A stretch of 64,000 nt of DNA from Caulobacter sp. Root655 (GCF_001427665.1 NZ_LMHC01000024.1:62001-126000); one strand, 5' to 3'. Shown: positions 43,165 to 51,002, counted from the first letter of the stretch. Notes: a model not told the origin generated them from the sequence alone. Numbers and translations are program-made.

Positions 43165-44460
43165 TCAGGCGGCGTCTTGAAGCATGGTCGGGACCGGTTC
43201 CGCGACCGGTTCCACATGGGTGGCCTTGCGCGGCGGCCGCATGAACAGCGCCGCGACGAAGATTACGCCGATTATGGCGGCGAATACCTGGAAGGTTGGG
43301 GCGAAGCCACCGAGACGGTCACGCATCACGCCGCCGATCACCGGCCCCAGGGCCGAGACCGCGCCCACCAGGCAGACCAGCGAGAAGATCTCCAGATTGT
43401 TCTTCCGGCCATAATAGTTGAGCAAAAGAATGCTGATCGCCAGCACCGTCATGCCGAACCCGACGCCGACGCCGACGGCGAACAGCATCATCAGCGGCCA
43501 GGTCGTGGCATGGGTCAGGGCCAGCAGGCCGACGGCCATCATCCCCTGGGCCCCGGCCAGCAACCAGCGCGGATCGACGCGATCGCCCAGCAGGCCTCCG
43601 CCCATGCGGGCCACCACCTGCATCAGGGATTCGAAGCTGATGACGCTGACCGCCACGGCCGAGACCACGCCCAGTTCGCTGAAGTGGGTCGGCGCCAGGC
43701 TGACGGCGGTGACCCCGCCCAGCAGGTGGGCGAAATAGGCGGCCAGGATCACCCAGAACTGCGGGGTGGCGAGGGCCTCCTTCACCGTCCAGTCGGTGGT
43801 GGTGCGATAGACCTTGGCGTTGACGGGCGCGGTCTGGGCCTCCTGCGCCACCGCCTTGTCGGTTTCGACGGCGGCGGCGGCCAGCCAGGCGCGGCCGCCG
43901 ACCAGGGCCGCGCACAGGGCGCCGACCGCCACCGAGGCGATGGCCTGGGCCCACCAGTACGGACGCCAGCCGCCGTGGGCCGCCGCCATGCCGGTCAGGG
44001 CCATCCAGGGTCCGGCCACCCCGCCCAGCGAGCCGATGGTGAAATAGACCCCGAACGGCAGGGCGCGCTTCTTGAACAGCATCGACAGCACGTGGGTGCC
44101 GGGGATCAGGGCCATCATCTGGTAGCCGACGCCCAGCAGGGCCGTGCCGACCAGATAGACCGGCAGGCCGTGCGCGCTAGCCAGGCAGGCGAAGCCCGCC
44201 ACCATCACCGCCGAGCCGGCGACGATGGTCAGCCGCACCCCCAGCCTGCGGATCAGGATGGCCGGCAGCCACGACGAGCCGCCGCAGAAGGCCCCCAGCA
44301 GGGTGAAGCCCAGGAACGCCGTGCCGAAGCTCCACCCCTGTTCCTTGATCATCGCCGGCAGCACGACGCCCAGCGACGAGAAGGTCGAGGCGGTGATCAG
44401 GAACAGCAGCAGGCTCAGCGCGCCGAGCAGCAGCCAGGATCTCCACGGGATCGTCGACAT
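43165..44460 (-). CDS. MFS transporter
   Basis: 431 residues from ATG 44460; GGAGG five bases upstream favours this over the in-frame ATG at 44472. Twelve hydrophobic helices with a central hydrophilic loop of about 35 residues (around 195-230) and the MFS look of the anion/aromatic-acid branch (WSFGTAFLGFTLLGAFCGG, GGGLLGDRVDPRWLL). It presumably moves the cluster's substrate across the inner membrane. It lies 12 bp before the RutA-like gene and 64 bp after the TonB receptor, completing an outer-membrane-to-cytoplasm import route. Confidence 0.87.
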   Translation of the reverse strand: MSTIPWRSWLLLGALSLLLFLITASTFSSLGVVLPAMIKEQGWSFGTAFLGFTLLGAFCGGSSWLPAILIRRLGVRLTIVAGSAVMVAGFACLASAHGLPVYLVGTALLGVGYQMMALIPGTHVLSMLFKKRALPFGVYFTIGSLGGVAGPWMALTGMAAAHGGWRPYWWAQAIASVAVGALCAALVGGRAWLAAAAVETDKAVAQEAQTAPVNAKVYRTTTDWTVKEALATPQFWVILAAYFAHLLGGVTAVSLAPTHFSELGVVSAVAVSVISFESLMQVVARMGGGLLGDRVDPRWLLAGAQGMMAVGLLALTHATTWPLMMLFAVGVGVGFGMTVLAISILLLNYYGRKNNLEIFSLVCLVGAVSALGPVIGGVMRDRLGGFAPTFQVFAAIIGVIFVAALFMRPPRKATHVEPVAEPVPTMLQDAA

Positions 44461-44524
44461 GGGGGCCTCCATGTTTAAGCGATGAACCCCACGCCCCGTC
44501 TCCAGGGCGTGTGGGCGGCGGGAA

Positions 44525-46978
44525 CTAGAACTTGCGGGCCAGGGTCAGGCGCCATTCGCGGCCCCTGCTCGGCAGGGCGCCGAGGTTGGCGTAGCTGTCG
44601 GCGTCGGGGGTGAAGTAGAGCTTGTCGAACAGGTTATCGACGTTGAACGTCGCCGTGTACGGACCGTAGCTGTAATAGGCCGAGGCGTTGGCCACCCAGT
44701 AGGCCGGATAGGTCACGGCGTCCTGCACGGTGCCCGAGGTCTTGGTCACGTGGGTGACCCCGAACGTGCCGCCGACCTTGCCCCAGTCGTAATCGTTGCT
44801 GGTGTAGGCGCCGTACAGGCTGACCACCGACTTGGGGATCAGGGTGTAGTCGTAGTCCCCCGCTCGGCCGGCCAGGCCGGCGAAGCTCCACACCACATAG
44901 GTGCCGCCGAAGGCTTGCGAACCCGGGACGCCGGCGGTGTAGGCCGGGATGTACTGGAACGACGCATCCGGCCCCTTGACGGTCGTGTGCTGGGTGTTGC
45001 CCGAGAAGGTGAAGCTGAAGTTCTCGGACGCCAGCCAGCGGACCTCCAGCTCCACGCCCTTGGCGCGGGTGCCGGTCGGGGTGGCGTTGATGCCCATCAG
45101 CTGGGTGCGATTCTGGCGGTAGCCGGCCAGCGAGCCCACCAGCGTGCCGCGCAGCCACTGGAACTTGAAACCGGCCTCGGCCAGGTCGCTGTCCGACAGC
45201 CAGGCGTCGGTGGCCGAGGCCACCAGGCCCGGGGCGATGTCACCGGCCTGGCTCATCTCCAGGGCCGAGGCCTTGGCGTAGGTGATGTAGGGCATGATGT
45301 CGGCCGGGGCCTTGTAGGTCAGGCTGGCGGTGTAGGTGCCCTTGCCCTTGCTGGCCTTCTGCTGGCCGGCGATCTGGTAGCTGAGCACGCCGGTATCTTG
45401 CGACTTGACGTCGTAGTCGTCGTAGCGCCCGCCCAGCATCAGGTTCAGCTTTTCGCCGACCATGATGTCGGTGGTGAAGAACACGCCCTGCTGGGTCCAG
45501 TCGGACTTGTTGTCGTTCTCCCAGGCCAGCCCGAGAACGCCGGCTCCGGTCTCGGTGCTGAAGGGACTGTCGATGATGTCGGTGGCGGTGGCGCCGAAGG
45601 CGATGTCGCGACGGTCCAGGGCGATCACACCGCTATTGTAGCTCTCGCGTCGGCGGCCCGAGAAGTCGCGGTACGAGGCCCCGACGAACGACTTGGCGCT
45701 GACCTTGCCGTCCAGGAATTCGTTGGCGAAATTGTAGGTGACGCGGGCCTCCCACACCGAGCTGTCGAACCAGGCCGGGTAGCCGTAGGAGACGAAGCGC
45801 TTGTTCTCCTGGTCGTCATAGAACAGCTGGGCCTTGATGGCGCTGGTCGCCGTCAGGTCCTTGGCCAGGTCGAAATAGAAGGTGTTGGTGTTGGTCTTCG
45901 AGAAGTCGGCCGGGCTGATATAGACCTGCTGCGGGCTGAGCTTCAACGTGCCGACCCCGGTGTCCAGGGTGTGGGCGGCGTTGGTGTTGTAGAAGTTGTA
46001 GTACGGGATGTAGAGCGGGTTGAAGGTCGGGTCGTAATAGTAGGGGTTGGCGGCGTTACCGCTGATCTCGTTGAGGGTCAGGCGGCCGTTGTGGTCGCTG
46101 TCGACGATGCTGGTGTCGCGGCCAGTGGTGTAGTTCCTATTGTCGATCAGGTCCTGGGTCAGGCGGTTCCAGCCCGGCGTCTGCACGTCGCCGTCCGAGT
46201 GGTAGAGCATACCGCCGAACGCCGTGGTCCAGCCGTTGCCCAGGTCGAAGTCGGCGGAAATCTCGCCGGTCTGGCGACGCGGATAGACGCCCTTGTAATA
46301 GCTGTGGCTATCCTCGGCCTCGCCATAGACATAGACGCCGCCGGTCACCGGCCCGAAATTGACCGGCAGGCCGAACTGCCCGGTGACGTTCTTCTTGTTG
46401 TACGAGCCGTAGGTGGCGGTGATCTCGCCGGTCGGCTCGCTGAGATAGCCGCCCTCGTTCTTCCCCGACTTGGGGATGAAGTTGAGCATGCCGCCGACCT
46501 TGCCCGAGCCGTAGATCGGGGTGGGCGGGCCGCGCACGATCTGGATCTGGTCAGCCGCGCCGATCGGCGTCGAATAGGTGCCGCGGTTCTCGATCCGCTT
46601 GAAGCCCCGGAAGTAGTTCTCGGCCAGGGTGCCGCGAATGTTGAGCGCGCCGGGCACCCCGTAGAAGCTGGCGGTATAGGTGCCCGGCGACACTGCCGTG
46701 AGGCCGTCGATCGTCTCGATGCCGTAACGTTGCAGCGTTACGTCGCTGACGAAGCTGGCCGAGCGCGGCGTTTCCAGCAGCGGCTTGTCCAGCCCGAACA
46801 CGGTGTTGTTGGGCTGCTTCTCCAGCAGGCCTGCCTTGTCGCGCGCCTTGACGACGATCTCGTCGACGGCGGTTGACGCGTCGGCCGGGACCGGATCGGC
46901 AGCGGCGAAGGCATGGCCAGACAGGGCGAGCAGCACAGCGGCGGAAGCACCCGCCATCAAAAGCCGTTGGTTCGACAT
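44525..46978 (-). CDS. TonB-dependent receptor (outer-membrane importer) of the catabolic cluster
   Basis: 817 residues. A signal peptide (MSNQRLLMAGASAAVLLALS...AFA) is followed by a TonB box-like DEIVVKARD, the plug domain (about 55-190, IRGTLAENYFRGFKRIENRG, QIQIVRGPPTPIYGSGKVGG) and the barrel ending LTLARKF with the terminal Phe. The plug resembles siderophore-receptor relatives, but there is no STN domain. In Caulobacterales such receptors often import carbon or nitrogen sources. It heads the probable operon with MFS and the flavin-monooxygenase genes, and a palindrome lies 112 bp upstream of its start. Confidence 0.92.
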   Translation of the reverse strand: MSNQRLLMAGASAAVLLALSGHAFAAADPVPADASTAVDEIVVKARDKAGLLEKQPNNTVFGLDKPLLETPRSASFVSDVTLQRYGIETIDGLTAVSPGTYTASFYGVPGALNIRGTLAENYFRGFKRIENRGTYSTPIGAADQIQIVRGPPTPIYGSGKVGGMLNFIPKSGKNEGGYLSEPTGEITATYGSYNKKNVTGQFGLPVNFGPVTGGVYVYGEAEDSHSYYKGVYPRRQTGEISADFDLGNGWTTAFGGMLYHSDGDVQTPGWNRLTQDLIDNRNYTTGRDTSIVDSDHNGRLTLNEISGNAANPYYYDPTFNPLYIPYYNFYNTNAAHTLDTGVGTLKLSPQQVYISPADFSKTNTNTFYFDLAKDLTATSAIKAQLFYDDQENKRFVSYGYPAWFDSSVWEARVTYNFANEFLDGKVSAKSFVGASYRDFSGRRRESYNSGVIALDRRDIAFGATATDIIDSPFSTETGAGVLGLAWENDNKSDWTQQGVFFTTDIMVGEKLNLMLGGRYDDYDVKSQDTGVLSYQIAGQQKASKGKGTYTASLTYKAPADIMPYITYAKASALEMSQAGDIAPGLVASATDAWLSDSDLAEAGFKFQWLRGTLVGSLAGYRQNRTQLMGINATPTGTRAKGVELEVRWLASENFSFTFSGNTQHTTVKGPDASFQYIPAYTAGVPGSQAFGGTYVVWSFAGLAGRAGDYDYTLIPKSVVSLYGAYTSNDYDWGKVGGTFGVTHVTKTSGTVQDAVTYPAYWVANASAYYSYGPYTATFNVDNLFDKLYFTPDADSYANLGALPSRGREWRLTLARKF

Positions 46979-47244
46979 GACGTCCTCGTTCGAGGCGTCG
47001 CGCCCATCACCCGCGGTGATTATCCCCAGGACGACGCCTCTTGAGGAGCAGCATCACCCGCCCTCGCCGTCCTGGCCGGATCGTCAACTGACATTTTGAA
47101 CGAAATGTCTCCGCCGCTCGCTTCTTGTTCAGTCCGCGCCGCCTTGCGCCCGGCGAAGGTCAAGAAACTTGATCCACAGCGCACAAGGGGCCGCCAAAAG
47201 CGTCGCGACTTGACCGGCCGTCCGCGCTGGACGGCCCGAGGGCT
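46979..47244 (-). promoter_or_regulatory. Promoter region of the TonB receptor/catabolic operon
   Basis: 266 bp between the receptor start and the small membrane-protein gene; no other gene is supported. The only clear element is the palindrome at 47090-47109. A recognisable -35/-10 pair is not obvious. Confidence 0.4.
47090..47109. promoter_or_regulatory. Palindromic operator candidate upstream of the TonB receptor
   Basis: Arms GACATTTT and GAAATGTC flank GAAC (7 of 8 positions pair perfectly from the ends, GACATTT/AAATGTC), 112 bp upstream of the receptor ATG. The outer arms are the same as in the palindrome at 13087-13108, though the total length differs by two bases. It is a good candidate binding site for a dimeric repressor of the catabolic operon. 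Confidence 0.5.
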
Positions 47245-47397
47245 TCAGCCCCGGGTGGTGTCGATCCAGACCACGTCACCCCGATCGCGGTCATGAACCC
47301 AGGGCATGTCCTTCAAGCCGCTCCAGGCGGCGGTGAGCAACCCGCAGACGATGACGGTCATCAGGACAAAGCTGCGAACAGCATGAAACGCGGACAT
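47245..47397 (-). CDS. Small membrane protein of unknown function (50 aa)
   Basis: A short gene with GGGAGG six bases before its ATG at 47397 and a TGA ending at 47245. It has one hydrophobic helix (residues about 9-25, SFVLMTVIVCGLLTAAW) followed by an acidic/basic periplasmic or cytoplasmic tail (DMPWVHDRDRGDVVWIDT). Codon use matches neighbouring genes. It lies between the TonB-receptor promoter region and arsH; no family recognised. Confidence 0.6.
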   Translation of the reverse strand: MSAFHAVRSFVLMTVIVCGLLTAAWSGLKDMPWVHDRDRGDVVWIDTTRG

Positions 47398-47406
47398 GGA
47401 CGCCTC

Positions 47407-47431
47407 CCACGCCGACTATCCGCCGGCGTGG
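47407..47431 (-). terminator. Hairpin downstream of arsH
   Basis: CCACGCCG (47407-47414) pairs perfectly with CGGCGTGG (47424-47431). It sits 51 bp beyond the arsH stop and just before the small membrane-protein gene, so it may end arsH transcription. Confidence 0.55.
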
Positions 47432-47482
47432 TTTCCGCCGCATTGACGGGGGGCGCCCGCGGGCTGCGACAGAGGATCGCGC

Positions 47483-48199
47483 CTAGGCCGTCGCGCGCGC
47501 CGCCAGCGCCGCCTCGCGCGACATCCCGCCCGCCGCCTTGCGCTCGCTGTAGCGATCGACCAGGTGATCGGCGCGGTCCCGCGTCAGCAGGGTGAACTTG
47601 ACCAGTTCCTCCATCACGTCGACCACCCGGTCATAATAGGCCGAGGGGCGCATGCGACCCTGCTCGTCGAACTCCTGCCAGGCCATGGCCACCGACGACT
47701 GGTTGGGAATGGTGATCATCCGCATCCAGCGGCCCAGCAGGCGCAGGGTGTTGACGGCGTTGAACGACTGCGAGCCGCCGCTGACCTGCATCACCGCCAG
47801 GGTCCGGCCCTGGGTCGGCCGCACGCTGCCGATCTCCAGCGGGATCCAGTCGATCTGCGCCTTCATCACCCCGGTGATCGCCCCGTGCCGTTCCGGACTG
47901 CACCACACCTGACCCTCCGACCACAATGAGAGGGTCCGTAGTTCCTGGACCTTGGGATGATCGGGGCCGACAGCGTCCGGCAGCGGCAGGTCGCGGGGAT
48001 CGAAGATCCGGGTCTCGCAGCCCATCAACTCCAGCAGCCGTGCCGCCTCCTCGGTCAGCAACCGGCTGAACGAACGCTCCCGCAGCGAGCCGTAAAGCAG
48101 CAGGATGCGCGGCGGATGGACCTGGGGCGCCGCGACCTCCAGGCCGGCCGGGGTCGGAACGGACAGGAACCGGGATTGCAGGGCGGGCAGGTCGGTCAT
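47483..48199 (-). CDS. arsH: ArsH, organoarsenical-oxidising FMN reductase
   Basis: 238 residues, the usual ArsH length. The flavodoxin-like fold shows the FMN-binding LLLYGSLRERSFSRLL, then LPLPDAVGPDHPKV, WCSPERHGAITGVMKAQIDW, GGSQSFNAVNTLRLLGRWMR and the C-terminal PSAYYDRVVDVMEELVKF. ArsH uses NADPH to oxidise trivalent organoarsenicals to less toxic pentavalent forms. It is transcribed divergently from arsR across a 59-bp gap that contains the ArsR operator, so both directions are probably repressed by ArsR. Confidence 0.95.
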   Translation of the reverse strand: MTDLPALQSRFLSVPTPAGLEVAAPQVHPPRILLLYGSLRERSFSRLLTEEAARLLELMGCETRIFDPRDLPLPDAVGPDHPKVQELRTLSLWSEGQVWCSPERHGAITGVMKAQIDWIPLEIGSVRPTQGRTLAVMQVSGGSQSFNAVNTLRLLGRWMRMITIPNQSSVAMAWQEFDEQGRMRPSAYYDRVVDVMEELVKFTLLTRDRADHLVDRYSERKAAGGMSREAALAARATA

Positions 48200-48235
48200 G
48201 GCGGGAAGATCCTCGAAGCCGTCTTCCCCTCGTCA

Positions 48236-48261
48236 CATATTTCCATCATATTGGAAATATG
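48236..48261. promoter_or_regulatory. ArsR operator palindrome overlapping the arsR start codon
   Basis: Perfect 10-bp arms CATATTTCCA (48236-48245) and TGGAAATATG (48252-48261) around TCATAT. The last three bases of the right arm are the arsR ATG itself. It lies between divergent arsH and arsR, where an ArsR dimer would block both promoters. Confidence 0.75.
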
Positions 48262-48606
48262 GAATTGAAAGCCGCCACTGTTTCGCTTTCCGCGCTCGGC
48301 CACGAGGGCCGTTTGGCGATCTTCCGCCTGCTGGTCCAGGCCGGCCCGCCCGGCGTCGCCGCCGGCGAGATCGCCCGCCGCCTGGCCATGGTCCCCAACA
48401 CCCTGTCGGCCAACCTCAACATCCTGTCGCATGCCGGGCTGATCGGCGCGCGGCGCGAGGGCCGGTCGATCATCTACACCGCCGACTACGCGGCGATGAG
48501 CGGCCTGCTGGGCTTCCTGATGGAGGACTGCTGCGGCGGCGCGCCGGAGATCTGCGCGCCGCTTGAGGGCCTGATCGCCCGAGCGACCTGTTGCGAGGCG
48601 CAGTGA
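48259..48606 (+). CDS. arsR: ArsR-type arsenite-responsive repressor
   Basis: 115 residues with the ArsR/SmtB winged helix (ALGHEGRLAIFRLLVQAGPP, then LAMVPNTLSANLNILSHAGL and wing EGRSIIYTAD). The inducer site is at the C-terminus rather than in the DNA-binding helix: Cys91, Cys92 and Cys99 (DCCGGAPEIC) plus Cys111/112, similar to the Acidithiobacillus-type ArsR. As(III) binding releases it from the operator, which overlaps its own start codon. It is the first gene of arsR-aquaporin-arsC, coupled to the next by a GTGA overlap. Confidence 0.93.
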   Translation: MELKAATVSLSALGHEGRLAIFRLLVQAGPPGVAAGEIARRLAMVPNTLSANLNILSHAGLIGARREGRSIIYTADYAAMSGLLGFLMEDCCGGAPEICAPLEGLIARATCCEAQ

Positions 48607-49280
48607 CCGCTTACTTCGACCTCCCTCGCCGTCTGGCCGCCGAAGCCCTGGGCTCGGCCCTGCTGCTGGCCGTGGTCATCGGTTCCGGGATCATGGGTGA
48701 GCGGTTGGCGGGCGGCAATGTCGCCATCGCCCTGCTCGGCAACACCGTGGCCACCGGCGCGGGCCTGGTGGTGCTGATCACCGTGTTCGGGCCGATCTCG
48801 GGCGCCCATTTCAATCCCGCCGTCACCCTGGTCGCCCTGCTCCGCAAGGAGATGTCGACGCGCGACGCCCTGCTCTATCCGCCGGCCCAGGTCGCCGGGG
48901 CCGTGGCCGGGGTCTGGCTGGCCCATGCGATGTTCGGCGAACCGATCCTCCAGATCTCGACCCGGCTGCGCGACGGTCCCGCCCAGATGCTGTCCGAGGC
49001 GGTGGCGACCTTCGGCCTGGTCGTGACCATCCTGGGCGCGGTCCGCTTCCGGCCCGACTTCACGGCCGTCGCGGTCGGACTTTACATCACCGCCGCCTAC
49101 TGGTTCACCGCCTCGACATCGTTCGCCAATCCGGCGGTCACCGTGGCGCGCGCCCTGTCGGACACCTTCGCCGGCGTCGCCCCCGCCTCGGCGCCCGCCT
49201 TCATCCTCTCCCAGCTCGTCGGCGCCCTGCTGGCGACAGGAGTGTTCGGATGGCTTCTCAAGGACCAAGACCGCCCATGA
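48603..49280 (+). CDS. Aquaglyceroporin (AqpS-like) of the ars operon
   Basis: 225 residues from GTG 48603, six membrane helices and both NPA pore loops (HFNPAVTLVALL and FANPAVTVARALSD). The branch is that of the arsenic-associated aquaporins. In Sinorhizobium meliloti AqpS, encoded in arsR-aqpS-arsC-arsH, lets arsenite leave the cell by facilitated diffusion after ArsC has reduced arsenate. The same gene set here, with no ArsB or ACR3 in the window, suggests the same mechanism. It overlaps both neighbours by 4 bp. Confidence 0.92.
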   Translation: MTAYFDLPRRLAAEALGSALLLAVVIGSGIMGERLAGGNVAIALLGNTVATGAGLVVLITVFGPISGAHFNPAVTLVALLRKEMSTRDALLYPPAQVAGAVAGVWLAHAMFGEPILQISTRLRDGPAQMLSEAVATFGLVVTILGAVRFRPDFTAVAVGLYITAAYWFTASTSFANPAVTVARALSDTFAGVAPASAPAFILSQLVGALLATGVFGWLLKDQDRP

Positions 49281-49693
49281 CCCGGACCAATTTCCCCGTC
49301 ACGATCTTCCACAATCCCAAGTGCGGCACCTCGCGCAACGTCTTGGCCATGATCCAGGCCTCGGGCGTCGAGCCCACGGTCGTCGAATACCTGAAGGCCG
49401 GCTGGACGCGGGAACAGCTTGGGGACCTGCTGGCCAAGGCCGGCGCGACGCCGCGCGACTGGCTGCGCGCCAAGGGACCGGCTACCGAGCTGGGCCTGTT
49501 GGAGCCGGGCGTGACTGACGACGCGATCCTCGCCGCCATGATCGCCGAGCCGATCCTGGTGGAACGCCCGATCGTCGTCTCGGCCAAGGGCGTCGGGCTG
49601 TGCCGCCCCTCCGAGCGCGTGTTCGACCTGCTGGACGCCGCGCCAGAGAGCTTCACCAAGGAAGACGGCGAGGTCGTGCGGTCCAAGGGCTGA
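49277..49693 (+). CDS. arsC: Arsenate reductase, glutaredoxin-linked type
   Basis: 138 residues of the ArsC/Spx thioredoxin-like family. The catalytic Cys16 is in FHNPKCGTSRNVL, and the anion-binding arginines are probably in PILVERPIVV and LCRPSERV. It reduces arsenate to arsenite using glutaredoxin/glutathione. It is last in the ars operon, coupled by ATGA to the aquaporin, and followed by a terminator hairpin. Confidence 0.95.
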   Translation: MTRTNFPVTIFHNPKCGTSRNVLAMIQASGVEPTVVEYLKAGWTREQLGDLLAKAGATPRDWLRAKGPATELGLLEPGVTDDAILAAMIAEPILVERPIVVSAKGVGLCRPSERVFDLLDAAPESFTKEDGEVVRSKG

Positions 49694-49702
49694 CCCGACG
49701 AT

Positions 49703-49718
49703 CGTCCGTGAACGGACG
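49703..49718 (+). terminator. Hairpin after arsC
   Basis: CGTCCG, loop TGAA, CGGACG, 10 bases after the arsC stop and abutting the Pho box. Short but perfect stem. Confidence 0.55.
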
Positions 49719-49751
49719 CTGTCGCAAATCTGTCGCCAAACTGTGACAAAT
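49719..49751 (+). promoter_or_regulatory. Pho box (PhoB binding site) upstream of pstS-like gene
   Basis: Three consecutive 11-base units: CTGTCGCAAAT, CTGTCGCCAAA and CTGTGACAAAT. This is the PhoB direct-repeat pattern (CTGTCAT every 11 bases). It ends 68 bp before the pstS-like ATG, implying induction under phosphate limitation. Confidence 0.85.
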
Positions 49752-49819
49752 GACGACCGCATAGGACGTAGATTTCACGCGTCCCCTCCTTCTCGCCCCC
49801 TCGAAAGTAGGATGCCGTC

Positions 49820-50860
49820 ATGAAGACCCTGCTCGGAACCGCCGCCGCGCTCGCCCTGCTGACCGGCGCGTCCAGCGCCCACGCCGCCCGCGACTATGTC
49901 TGGGCCGCCGGCTCGTCGACCGTGTTCCCGTTCTCGACCCGCACCGCCGAGAACTTCAGCAAGAAGACCGGCAAGAAGTCGCCGAAGATCGAAAGCCTGG
50001 GCACCGGCGGCGGCATCAAGATGTTCTGCGGCGGCATGGGCGAGAAGTTCCCCGACATCGCCAACGCCTCGCGGCCGATGAAGAAGTCCGAGTTCGAAGC
50101 CTGCAAGGCCAAGGGCGTCAACAACATCGTCGAGTTGAAGATCGGCTTCGACGGCATCGTCGTGGCGATGGACAAGAAGGCGCCAGACTACAACTTCAAG
50201 GTCGAGCACCTGTATCTGGGCCTGGCCCAGAACGCCCTGCGCGGCGGCCAGTTCGTGGCCAACCCCTACAAGACCTGGAAGGACATCGGCGCCGGCCTGC
50301 CGGCCAACCGCATCCTGGTCTACGGCCCGCCGCCCACCTCCGGCACCCGCGACGCCTTCGTCGAACTGGCCATCGAGGGCGGGGCCAAGAAGTTCCCCAC
50401 CGCCAAGGCCCTGCACGACAGCGACGAGAAGGCCTTCAAGGCCAAGGTCGACCCGCTGCGCACCGACGGCCCGTGGGTCGACGCCGGTGAGAACGACAAC
50501 GCCATCGTCGGCACCATCGAGAAGACCCCGGGCGCCCTGGGCGTGTTCGGCTATTCCTTCCTCGAGGAGAACGCCAACCGCATCAAGGCCGCCAGCGTCA
50601 ACGGCGTGAAGCCTTCGGCCCAGACGATCGCCAACGGCTCCTACCCGCTGGCCCGCTCGCTCTACATCTACGTCAAGAAGGACCAGATCGGCGTGACGCC
50701 CGGCCTGAAGGAGTTCATCGCCGAGTTCGTCTCCGACTCGGCCACCGGCCGGGGCGGCTACCTGCAGGGCCGCGGCCTGATCCCCCTGCCCCCGGCCCAG
50801 CACGAGGCCATGAAGGGCGCGGCGAACAAACTGCCGGCGATGGCCGCGCCGAAGTCGTAA
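49820..50860 (+). CDS. Periplasmic phosphate-binding protein (PstS-like)
   Basis: 346 residues with signal peptide (TLLGTAAALALLTGASSAHA, cleavage before ARDYVWAAG). It has the PBP-like PstS fold with phosphate-contacting loops GSSTVFPF, the Gly-rich GTGGGIKMFCGG, and PPPTSGTRDAFVELA. It binds phosphate for a Pst ABC importer or as a stand-alone sensor; no pstCAB genes follow. The Pho box upstream supports phosphate-starvation control. It is adjacent to the arsC operon, and arsenate is a phosphate analogue. Confidence 0.9.
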   Translation: MKTLLGTAAALALLTGASSAHAARDYVWAAGSSTVFPFSTRTAENFSKKTGKKSPKIESLGTGGGIKMFCGGMGEKFPDIANASRPMKKSEFEACKAKGVNNIVELKIGFDGIVVAMDKKAPDYNFKVEHLYLGLAQNALRGGQFVANPYKTWKDIGAGLPANRILVYGPPPTSGTRDAFVELAIEGGAKKFPTAKALHDSDEKAFKAKVDPLRTDGPWVDAGENDNAIVGTIEKTPGALGVFGYSFLEENANRIKAASVNGVKPSAQTIANGSYPLARSLYIYVKKDQIGVTPGLKEFIAEFVSDSATGRGGYLQGRGLIPLPPAQHEAMKGAANKLPAMAAPKS

Positions 50861-50884
50861 GGTTCACGATCCCAAGCGTTACAA

Positions 50885-50912
50885 CGCGGCCCCGGACCGC
50901 TCCGGGGCCGCG
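50885..50912 (+). terminator. Terminator hairpin after pstS-like gene
   Basis: Perfect 12-bp stem CGCGGCCCCGGA / TCCGGGGCCGCG with loop CCGC, 24 bases after the stop; very stable, followed by TGCGTTT. Confidence 0.8.
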
Positions 50913-51002
50913 TGCGTTTGGACTGGGTGCAAACGCACAAACGCACTTGACCTCGCCGGGTCAGGCGCGTTCGATGGCTGCCCTGGTGGTTGGAGACAGC
51001 CC

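Noticed and set aside
29746..46978. Identification as a nicotinate or IAA degradation cluster
   Set aside because: Some families overlap (extradiol enzyme, maleamate-amidase-like hydrolase, Rieske protein, flavin reductase), but the diagnostic nicotinate hydroxylase or IacA-type genes are missing.
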